From: Isoetes taiwanensis
Lineage: Eukaryota > Streptophyta > Lycopodiopsida > Isoetales > Isoetaceae
Length of the DNA stretch: 64,000 nt
NCBI GenBank assembly: GCA_021234155.1
Contig: JAJEKV010000057.1
Span: 3,503,821 to 3,567,820, forward strand
Reading direction: 5' to 3'
The notes beneath the pieces are model-generated. The model searched no databases. It was not told the DNA's origin and worked only from the letters and a program-made list of their open reading frames with translations. Both the position numbers and the translations under genes were made by a program. Shown here one piece after another: positions 54,822 through 64,000 of the stretch. The first letter of the stretch is position 1, and each line of letters opens with the position of its first letter.

Positions 54822-55242
54822 CTAAACAAACAAAGAAATGTCACTACATATGTTTGGCAAGTCGTCGCTTGATTCAACATCTGGATCGCTCTTTGCCGTG
54901 GGTGTGCACATCTCAAATGCCACTGGCCCCATACCCAAGCAGTTAAATTCTTCATTTTCAGGGAAGACATCTCCAGCACATTCACCAAAAGATCTTTCAG
55001 CTACACCTGATATTACAACAGGAATGTCAATGGACTCCTCCATTTTCTTTTTGGGTTGGCACTGCCAAGACCTCCTCTGTAACTTCATCTTGAAGCTCTG
55101 TATTTTCATCAGGTACCATAGCACAATCATTTACAGCATTTGCTGTTTGTACATCCAAACTCAAAGCAGTATGGTAAATAACTGCCATGCTCTTGGAAGC
55201 CAGAGGAAAATGCTTGGAAGAAGAAGAAGGGTCGAGCTGCGC
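54822..55242 (-). pseudogene. copy A of duplicated Lys/Glu-rich gene, internally deleted
   Basis: Minus strand. It starts MAQLDPSSSSKHFPLASKSM at 55242 and reads to PTQKENGGVH. The related frame shifted by one continues as IDIPVVISGVAERSFGEC to SSDDLPNICSDISLFV at 54822. Copy B at 56920-58668 has the same start (MAQLELSSSKHLL), the same DENTELQDEVTEE-like block and the same SSDDLPSVCSEL end, but carries a long repetitive middle that A lacks. Upstream sequence is shared with B (see findings). No function assigned. 55410-56919 contains no supported gene. Confidence 0.55.
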
Positions 55243-56919
55243 CATAGCCACGCCTGCAAAGGAATGGGGCTGGATGACCGAGAGTTTACAGGCAGCAGCC
55301 AGTTTGGAGCAGTCACCAGCATATGCTAGGCATATGCCAGCATATACCTGGGTGCCCACATACCCACATAAACGAGGGTTTGCCCCGTTAGGGGCAACCC
55401 AAAAACTCATTTTGTCCTAAATCAGTAGGAGTTTTGTATGTTTTGGGATATCGGATTGGACGGTGTAGATTAATTGGAGGGGGACGGGCACGTTTTGCAA
55501 GATGATTTAATGTTAAGGCTTCCTTTTCACTAAACTTATTATGCATGTTGTTGATTATTTGAAGTAATACATTGCCCACCTAGAGATATCCAGTGATGTG
55601 TGATGCTCTACTTTAAACAAACTGGTCCATTTTCTTCTCTATAGGTGAATGGTAAGCATGCAAATTTGTTGTTGTGTATGGTAAGGCAGGCTCACTGCAT
55701 TACATGCCACATGGGTGGATGATCCTGCGACATGGGGGAACAATTGACGGACAATAATGAATATCATGAGACATGGAACATGTGCAATTTTGTATTATTG
55801 TTAGTGTTATGGGATTAGGAATTAAAAACTTTAATTTAAAACCTAGTTGTTGCAAATTAGCACGCTTCAGGAGATCCAAGTCAAATGCTCAAATGGAATG
55901 GGGAGTCTCTTTCAGGCATAGAGCTCGAAAGAAGATACGGGGCAAGAGTCATCTGCCTGGTTGTCTCGCTATTTGATCAAAACCAGGCAAGGCTTTGAAC
56001 AATGTTCCACCAATCGAATTTTGCTAGCATTGATTGGTTTGACAGACGAAAAACAACATATACCAGCTCCTTTTCTTTTAGGTTCTCCCATCAGAACTAG
56101 AGCATATTTCAATGTGCAAGCAATACAGCTTCATCTTAGTATTTCTATAACATTTAATCCATTTTCAAATTGAAGTACAATCAATATGATACACAATCGT
56201 TCACCTTCAGCGATTAAATGCTTTTCAAGAAAAGTGCATCACTTCAAACTTATTGCATGCACTACAGAAGAATAATCGATGCATGAGTCTTCAGTAAAAG
56301 TTTGGGCTGTTAGAAGTGCCAGATGTGCAGTGCAATAATGAACTTGCAGATATTACTAAAATAAGCGATTCATAAAAAATATATTCAAAAATCCAAAGAA
56401 ATTGCAATTTGGGAGAGTCTAATCCAGCAGCCACTTACATGATTAATCTTCTGCACATGACTTACCTTTTTATCATCTACGTCAAGCAAGTTTATAATTG
56501 AGATATCAGAAAGGAAGGAAGAATTAGGAGGAGTAATAAAAGAAGAATTTTGATTCAATTTTTAAGTGCAGAATCAAAAATCTTTTGTTAAACGAATTGC
56601 AGTAATGAACACGATAATTTTAGAAAATGTAGTTTCTGTTTATCAGGTTGGTAAAAATTCCTGCTCTAAACATAAGAGTTTGAAGGTTGTCCTTATGGCC
56701 ATATTCTTTTTGCCAAGCTAAGTAACAATACGCATCATTATTAAAACATGAAAAATCTTCCTCCTCTCTGTCTCAAAAATGATCTGACTGCTGCATGTGA
56801 ATTTTTTGTTTTGACCTGTGAACATTGCAAAACTAGCTTTCTTTGGAAAGGTAGAATAACAGTAAATCTAGTATGAAAAACCTAAAATGTTTGTGCTCTT
56901 CCCTCCCCAGTGTCCGTGT

Positions 56920-58668
56920 TTATGCAAAACCTTCTGAAAGGCAATTCACAGAGGCAGTGAAGGAGCAAACTAGATATTGAAAATACATGGCTACTTGCTG
57001 CAATTCACTGCATACGCTTGGCAAGTCGTCACTGGACCCAACAGCTTGAGCCTTCTTAGGAGTGGACTCGGTTGATGCCTGAGTGATATCTATGGAATTA
57101 TCCCCTCGTGAAGCGTCCTGGTTTGATTCAGCTGATCCGGTGCATCTATCGACAACAGCAGAAACAACACAAGGGGTGTGAACAGGCTTCTTCAATTCTC
57201 TTTTACATCAAGTGTTAGCGACTCCTCTGAAGCCTCATTTTGAAGGTCTGCATTTTCCTCAGTTCCCTGGTTATTCTCAAAAGCAAAACTGATAGCACTA
57301 GGCTCCTTTGCAGCTGGAATTTTTTCATCAGCTCTTTCAACTACGATATGATCATTCAGAACCGCTTGCTCATGACTAACTCGATCTTTTGAAGTCTGCT
57401 CGGGCTTCGTAGATGCTGAGAGTGCCTCCCCATTTTCTTCCTGTAACTTGCGAGTGATTCTTCCCCTAGTGTTCCGAGTTTTGATAGGTACAGTATTTAC
57501 CAAATCCACTTCCACCGCCTGAGATACATTCCCTTTCTGTTCTGGAGCTTCATTCTTAGCGCCTTTTGCATTGGCCCTGGAAGAAGCCCTTGTAGCTTTG
57601 ACCTGTGAGGTTATCTTAAGCACTTCCCTTTCTGTTGCCTCCTCCTTAGATTCATCTTCTGAAGATAACCCCTTGTGTTCTGAGTCAGAACACAAGGGGC
57701 TGAGCCCACAGAAGCCTTGCTAATGTCCTCCTTTTGAAATGTGGCTCCCGTGTTTGAGTCTCTGGAATTGGCCCTTGCAGAAGCCCTTGTAGCCTTCAAG
57801 GTTATGGCAACCCCCTTTTCCTTTTCCTCCTCCTTAGACTCATCTTCTGAAGATAAAGCCTTGCTAGTCTCCTCCCCGTCTTGGAGCTTCCTTCTTGTCA
57901 CCATTTGCCTGGCGAGAAGCCCTTGTTGCCTTGGCGTGTGGTGTTATACCCACCTTCTTTTCTTTTACCTCCTCCTTAGAAGCATCTTATGTGTCCAAGG
58001 AAGCATGACCCATTTCCTCAACTAGTTTCTTTTTTTGTATTGCGAAATGCAACCGACACGGTAGATCCCTTCTTAGCTTTATTGGGAGTTTCCTCGATAC
58101 TCCATTTCCCAAATCCTCGTTACGAAGTTGGTGCGTGAAGTCTGCACAAAGAACAACCTGTTCCTTCTCCTTAGACTTATCTTGTTTGCTAATTTCTTTT
58201 TCCTCTTCTCTGACTTCCTTCTTGCTGCCATTGGCCTGGGCAGAAGCCCTTGTAGCTTTCACCTTCTTTCCTTCTACCTCCTCTTCAGGTGCATCTTCAT
58301 CCTTCGAAGAAGCCTTGTTAATTTGCTCATCTTTCTTTTTTCTTGTACTCCTTGCTGCAACAGACCTGGTAGAACCCTTCTTTAGCCGGAGTTTCTCCAT
58401 TTGCCAAATCATTTGTACCAAAGCTGGGCTGTGATCTTTCTTCACTAACAACTTGCTTGCGCGACCCTCTTGTAGCGGGCCTTTTTGCGTGGCTTTTGGC
58501 TGCAGAAACCTTTTCTTCTGCTTCATAACTTTCTTCGTTCTCATTATCTACGACAATTACTTCAGGCTTCTTCACGCGGCTCTTTCTTGTGGTTGTGGCT
58601 TGTTTTTCACAGCAGCTGCAGATTTACGAACTGGAGTAAATGCTTGGAAGAAGAAAGCTCTAGTTGGG
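56920..58668 (-). pseudogene. copy B of duplicated Lys/Glu-rich gene with KATRAS repeats, frameshifted
   Basis: Minus strand, start MAQLELSSSKHLL at 58668. It is a charged, low-complexity protein read in several frames: KKPEVIVVDNENEESYE, then repeats of the form KATRASAQANGSKKE, KATRASARANS and KATRASSRANAKG, and KTRNTRGRITRKLQ. The C-terminus is SSDDLPSVCSELQQ. Basic repeats alternate with SSEDESKEE acidic blocks, the look of a nuclear chromatin- or chromosome-associated protein, but I recognise no domain. Frame changes near 58380, 57990, 57680 and 57190 indicate a pseudogene, unless some are introns. Confidence 0.5.
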
Positions 58669-59589
58669 CCATAGCCACGGCTGCTAAGGAATGGGCTGGA
58701 TGACCGAGCATTTACAGGCAGGAGCCAGTTTTTAGCAGTCACCAGCATATGCTAGGCATATGCCGGCATATACCTGGATATGCCCACATACCCACATAAA
58801 CAAGGGTTTGCCCCCCTAGGGGCAACCCAAAAATGGTTCCCAAAGTATTCTGATAGCTTTATGTCTAGAATGGAGTACACTAAGTCATATTATGTTTCTA
58901 AGAAACTCACAATTATATTAGATTTTTTATTTTTGGCAGAGATCTACCAAAAGTTGATATGATTGAGCATGTTCATATTTAGACTCAATGTTACCAATAA
59001 AATTTCTGAGTAAAAAGTTACATTACAGCATTTACTAGATTGTCTGACATTTGCTAGATGGAATCACCAGAAGCTCAAGAGCTGTGAACTCTCGGTTCAC
59101 AAACTTCAGGTATATGTGCAAATCACTCTGTCAGTAAGAGCCAATATTATAGGAAAACCTGTACTCATGGCGGGTATCTCTTTGCACTGGATCAATAGAG
59201 ACAAATGATGCCTAAGCCAGAGAGATATACACTAGAAAACTTGAAAATATAGTCTACGACAGTACCTCATGAGCTGTCGAAGATGAATAGCAGAATGGTT
59301 GGCATATTTGCGAGCTTCGCAATTATATTTTTTTGAGCAAGGTGGACAGACTATAAAATAGCTAGAACCTACTCATGGAATCTGTTCAAATATTATGCAT
59401 TTCTTTGAGCAAGGACAGTACTTTGCCATGAAGGATGATAAATCAATGCCAACAATATGGTTTAGTGTCTTTGCCATGATGTATAGAAATGTTATTTTTA
59501 ATACAAAAGCCCATCAAACAGCACACACCATTTTGACATTCATGCTTATGCCCAACAACTTCTTGGATTTCTATTAAGACTTGAATTAC

Positions 59590-60330
59590 TTCAATTACCT
59601 AATTGCCATAAGGTACATTGGATGTATTTAAGTATACACAATGGAACCAAATCCTACAACATAATAATGACATAGCACATCAAATTCAATCTTATAATTG
59701 TCATGACAACAACAATTGCCTTATAGCCCAGCAACGACAACGCAATTCAAGTCCAATCTTATAAATGTTAAGACAAGAACTGCCTCATAGCCCAGCAACG
59801 ATGTAGCAATTTTAAGTCCAGTCCTATAAATGTAAGGACAACGACCACCTCATAGCCCAACAATGACCTAGCGATTTAAATTCAATCTTATAACCCAGCA
59901 GCAACATAACAATTCGCCCAGCAATGAGATAGCAATTTAAGTCCAATCCTATAAATGTCAGGACAACAACTGCCTTATAACCCATGAATGACATAGCAAT
60001 TCAAACCCAATCCTATGAATGTCAGGACAACTGCCTTATAGCCCAGGAACGACATAGCAACTTAAGTCCAATCCTACAAATGTCAGGACAACAATCGTCT
60101 AATAGCCCAACAATGACATAGCAATTTAAGTTCAATCTTATAGCTTAGCAACGACAAGCCCAATCCTATAGCCCAGCAACACCAGAGCAATTTAAGTCCA
60201 ATCCTATAAATATCAAGAGGAAGAGGAAGAGGAGATTTTAACGTCAAGACAAGACAACAACCGCCTTATAGCTGTGCAATGATATAGCAATTTAAGTCCA
60301 ATCCTACAAAAAATGTCAGGATTGAAAATA
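59590..60330 (+). repeat. degenerate ~75-bp minisatellite upstream of the UGT gene
   Basis: About nine imperfect units containing TTTAAGTCCAATCCTATAAA, TGTCAGGACAACAAC and CCTTATAGCCCAGCAACGAC. It ends about 150 bp before the UGT start codon. Units vary in length by internal deletions. Confidence 0.85.
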
Positions 60331-60482
60331 TGTTTAACATTTGTTGGAGCGTGACACAATGTTCAACATTTGTTGGACACGTTCATACAAGAGATAAAAA
60401 TACAGTCAAACTTATGCACACAGCAACGAATAGAAATAACTGCCACTAGGTAAGCAGGAAACTGTATTGTTGAAACAGAACA

Positions 60483-62023
60483 ATGGAGGGAGGTAGCGAT
60501 GGCAGGCCCAAGCTTCACATACTTCTGATCTGTTTTCCTCTGCAGGGACATCTCAGTTCTATGCTCTACCTTGCTCGCAAGCTTCTGGCGTTGGACTTCT
60601 CAATCACCATAGCCAATGCTGAGCCGTCAAACCAGCGCCTTCTCCAATCATGGGGCGCTGTTGTTCATCTTCAAAATTTACCAGATCCTTTTGGTCCCCA
60701 ACCATCTCAACAAACGGTGAGCACTTTTATCAATTCCGATCAAGAAATCTTGCAGAAATCAGTGGGCGATTTGCTAAATGAGTTATGCGAGAGCAAGAAT
60801 AGGCCTTCTTGTATTATATTCGATCCATATATGCCATGGGTGCTGGATATGGCAAACAACTTAGGAATTCTTTCTGCGGGATTTTGGACATCCTCTGCAT
60901 TAACCTTGGCATTTCAACTAAACATTCCTCGTCTTATTGTTGAAGGATGCATTCCAGCCAAGAGCGACGGTAGGGTTCTTGCATTTTTCAAAATTGAGGG
61001 TAAAAGTTTAGGGCACATGCTTGTTCTTATCTGTAATATCTTTTGTGATGCAAAGTTATGATTTAGGGCAATCTTTTTGTTTTTGCAGATGCAACAGGGA
61101 AAGAGATTACATGGATACCAGGATTTCCTGCCTTGAAAGTTTCTGAATTTCCAACAGGATTACAAAATGGGGATCCAGAAGATCCACAATTCATATACAG
61201 ACTCAGAAGAACTCAACAAATACAAAAGGCAGACTGGATTCTATTTAACACTTTTGATGATTTAGAAATGGATTCACTATCTCAGTTTCCAACTTCTTTT
61301 GCAATTGGTCCTCTACTTCCAGCCACAGCATTTGGCACAATCGATGAACCCCAATTTGATGAAGTTCCAGCAGCATGGAGAGAAGACAAATCATGCATGA
61401 GATGGCTAGATACAAAGTCTCAAAATTCTGTTGTGTATGTGTCCTTTGGCACCATAGCCAGGCTTTCTGCAGAGCAAGTGCAAGAAGTTGCAGAGGCATT
61501 ACAGGCAAGTGGCTATCCATTTTTATGGGCTATTAGGCCGGATCTTATACAGGGTAATCTAGACAAATTTCTTGAGGATTTTATTATCAGAAACAGAGAA
61601 CAGGGAATGATTATTCCATGGGCTCCGCAGATAGATGTGCTTAAACACCCTTCAATAGGTGGGTTTTTGTCACATTGTGGTTGGAATTCAACTTTGGAAA
61701 GTATTTGTGGAGGAGTTCCTATCATTGGCTGGCCTCTTATGGCAGAACAGAACCTCAATTGCAAGTTTATTGTGGATGTGTGGCAGATTGGTATGAAAAT
61801 GCCAACCAAAGGTGATGAACTAGTGACAAGGGTTGAGATAGAGAAGATGATAGGGAAGGTGATGAAAGAAGAAATCATCCGCAAAAGGGTTAAGATGTTT
61901 GGGATTCAGGCACGAAAAGCAACTTCTGATTTAGGTTCTTCTTATCACAATTTGAACAGGTTCGCTGAGGATCTAAGAAGAATGTGTAGATCCATCAACA
62001 ATAAGTCCAAGTTGAAAGGTTGA
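60483..62023 (+). CDS. UDP-glycosyltransferase (family 1, plant type)
   Basis: Two exons (60483-60999, 61089-62023) join to 483 aa without a stop. The N-terminal acceptor domain has the start-proximal His of the PLQGHLSSMLYLARKL motif as presumed catalytic base. The C-terminal domain carries a full PSPG box with WAPQIDVLKHPSIGGFLSHC, GWNSTLESICGGVP, and WPLMAEQ ending in Gln, the residue usual for UDP-glucose users. Such enzymes glycosylate hormones, flavonoids or xenobiotics in the cytosol; the acceptor cannot be told from sequence. The single intron lies about one third in, a common plant UGT position. Length is normal and it looks functional. Confidence 0.93.
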
Positions 62024-62303
62024 TAATGCACCTAACAATCATTTGAATCATAAATTTGAATGGAGTTAATTCCCACTTGATAACTTCATAAACATTTTGA
62101 GGTAATGAAAGCTTCAATTCGATTATTAATGAATATGCATGAGATAACTCTTATGGGCAAGAAAAATGCTCTTCTTCTTCCTCTAAACTTCTTTCTCAGA
62201 CTTACCAATGTATAATTTCTACACCTTCTTAAAAACAACATGCCATACCTCTGCATTGGGCGAACTACAAATCTGGTTCGAAAGCTAGGATGATGCAAAG
62301 GGT

Positions 62304-62708
62304 TTGTGTTCTCTACTTGCTTGTTGTTACTTGTGCGATTTGCCAGTTGCTTCACATTCCTCGGCTATGGAAGATGCTCTACATACAGTTCTGGTGGTGT
62401 CGTCCTTAGCACCATCAGCATCAGCTATAGTTCCTACTACTCTCTACGTTGTTGCTTCTGCTTCTCATGCTTCTGAGATTGTTATGGTTGATGGTCCTAA
62501 TCTTCAGTGTGCTAAAGAGTCTTGGCAACAAGTCAATTGGAAGAAGGCAACGAGGAAGAAGTCTGTTATGTCATCTCATGAGCCTTTCCTACCTCGTATT
62601 ATTCAATGGTATGATAAGTTGATGTCTGTTGATGATCATCTCGATGTCGCAGATCATGTTGATTGTGATGAGGCCATTAAACGCCTCAAGGTGGCACAAG
62701 GAGTATGA
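62304..62708 (+). CDS. unrecognised ORF, doubtful
   Basis: An open frame of 134 codons, MCSLLACCYLCDLP to KVAQGV, with a hydrophobic Ala/Ser/Val-rich first half and a charged second half (LMSVDDHLDVADHVDCDEA). No domain recognised. The codon pattern is not convincing and it may be a pseudogene or transposon fragment. 62709-63820 has no gene I can support; a frame at 63396-63790 could be a LINE ORF1 remnant. Confidence 0.25.
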   Translation: MCSLLACCYLCDLPVASHSSAMEDALHTVLVVSSLAPSASAIVPTTLYVVASASHASEIVMVDGPNLQCAKESWQQVNWKKATRKKSVMSSHEPFLPRIIQWYDKLMSVDDHLDVADHVDCDEAIKRLKVAQGV

Positions 62709-63820
62709 TTATATACTGTGTATGGGTGGTTTTTCTTAGTCGACTATTTCGTCCTCTTGGTTTTGAGTCACAGGTCACAGGTCCCGTGTATGTATCTTGA
62801 TTTTCCTTGATAATAGATTGTTGTCCTTAAAAACAAAAACTTTTGTATCCTCTTATAAGAACAGGGTCTCAATTGGGGTATTTGGGTATGGACAAAGCTT
62901 CTTCTTCTTTCCCCTCCCTCCCCTTTTTTTTGGGGGGGGATGAAAATTGGTGGTGGGGGAAAGCACTGGTTCAACTAATAACAGTAATAACTTGATCATC
63001 ATATGGATAGATATCAACTCGTGGGATTTTCAAAATAATGTAATGTATCTAGAGGCCCCTTCATAATTAAGTTACCTTTACCTTGGAAAACAAACTTCAG
63101 GTACTATGTACATCATTGGACAAGCATGTGGAGGGAATAATTGTCCTATGTTATTTCGGTTGCCATTATAGCCACACATACCAAGCTACACCAGGCTTCG
63201 AAATTCCCAATAGCTCTAACCAGATAATGTTTCGGTAAGTGTCATGCTCTAACGGATTTTGAATATAAACTCAAGATTATTTGCCGGATTTGAAGGAAAC
63301 CCCACTATTTTTTTGTCGGCAAGTAAAAATTCGAACCGGAAAATAAGGATTGTGGCCGAAAATTTAGAAGACTAGTTTTTCGATGCCTGCTACACATGAG
63401 TTTGCACTTTGAAAAAGACAAAAGGTTTGACAAAAGGTCCATTCATACGGTTGGAGGGAGTATTAAGCTTGACTTCACTAGTATGCTTGTTATTGGTGGT
63501 GCAAATAGGAAACATACGCGTGTTGCAAAAGTTGGGCATCTTTATGGGATGTATATGTTCAATGAGAAGAGAACAAAAGGTATACCTTTGTTGACAATGG
63601 TACGTAGCCTCGGGAGAATCCTTCTTGGGATGGCCAGTCGATGTAAGGGTAAGGAGAGAAAGTTCTGCCTATTGCCAGAAGGTTTATGGGGATTAACTTA
63701 CGGGGGGCTACATTCTTACAAGCCACATCTATCTTCGTCCACGTGGCCCATGTGCAGGATGAATTTGTCGGGATGCAAAATTGTCTAGGAATCTTCTTAA
63801 AGGCTATTGTTATATCAACC

Positions 63821-64000
63821 ATGAAAATTGTCTCTTGAAACCTTAGGGGTATTAAAAGGGTTCTTAAGAATAGAATAGAATAGAATAGTGCTTGTCGCCA
63901 TTTGCTCTATGATGGCGGATGTAATTCTTATTCAAGAACATAGGCTTCCTGATTTTGAAGCAAGTTCTATTGGAAAGTGGGTGGGTAGGCAACAACTACT
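63821..64000 (+). mobile_element. start of LINE ORF2 (endonuclease), cut by window edge
   Basis: The frame begins ATGAAAATTGTCTCT, then TGA where plant LINEs have Trp, then NLRGIKRVLKNR, the usual start of an L1-type APE endonuclease. After a GAATA microsatellite expansion (63866-63883) that shifts the frame, ADVILIQEHRLPDFEA matches the QE catalytic block. So it is a decayed LINE running off the right edge. Confidence 0.65.

Noticed and set aside
61245-61884. Antisense ORFs over the UGT
   Set aside because: Shadows of a conserved, intact UGT exon.

Overview
The window is nuclear DNA of a land plant. The evidence is GT-AG introns, a UDP-glycosyltransferase with a PSPG box, an eight-cysteine lipid-transfer protein, and plant-type Ty3/Gypsy elements primed by plant tRNAs. 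The dense transposon nesting suggests a large, repeat-rich genome (fern, lycophyte, gymnosperm or bryophyte are all possible). I cannot place the species from sequence alone.

About three quarters of the window (1-48829) is one nest of transposons up to four levels deep. Level 1 is a minus-strand Ty3/Gypsy chromovirus. Its 3' LTR runs off the left edge (1-615) and its 5' LTR is at 47270-48829. Between its PBS and gag it carries three extra reading frames, and the first of these ends in a near-canonical histone H3 fold (45249-46498). Level 2 is a 36.7-kb TIR element (4756-41483) inserted exactly between gag and protease; the gag-pol frame resumes if it is removed. It carries its own genes: an FCP1/NIF-like gene (F1), an intact Ulp1-type protease, an acidic protein, a 107-aa protein, two unrecognised decayed genes, and a DDE-type transposase with a Cys-rich region (T2). 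Level 3 consists of two insertions in that element. One is a 3.8-kb non-autonomous TIR element (8248-12030), in an F1 exon. The other is a 17.5-kb TIR element (14470-31966) of the same superfamily in the opposite orientation, with paralogous transposase (T1) and FCP1-like (F2) genes. Level 4 lies inside T1: an 11.07-kb non-chromoviral Gypsy element (15411-26477, TSD TATAT) and a 249-bp hAT-like MITE (27810-28058, 8-bp TSD).

The shared plan of the two TIR elements is a transposase gene near one terminus and a convergent gene near the other that combines a short N-terminal domain with an FCP1-like domain. The FCP1-like domains have lost catalytic aspartates: F1 lacks the nucleophile motif and F2 lacks both motifs. 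This suggests a conserved non-enzymatic partner of the transposase. In the outer element, inverted TGTGGTG-rich arrays lie about 1 kb inside each TIR, within introns.

The right flank (48830-64000) is ordinary genic DNA. It holds a lipid-transfer protein gene (minus), an old LTR fragment with a PBS, two diverged copies of a Lys/Glu-rich gene (both broken, minus), a long degenerate minisatellite, an intact two-exon UDP-glycosyltransferase (plus), and the start of a LINE endonuclease at the right edge.

Many in-frame stops in the elements fit single C-to-T changes (CAG to TAG, CGA to TGA), as expected for long-methylated plant transposons.
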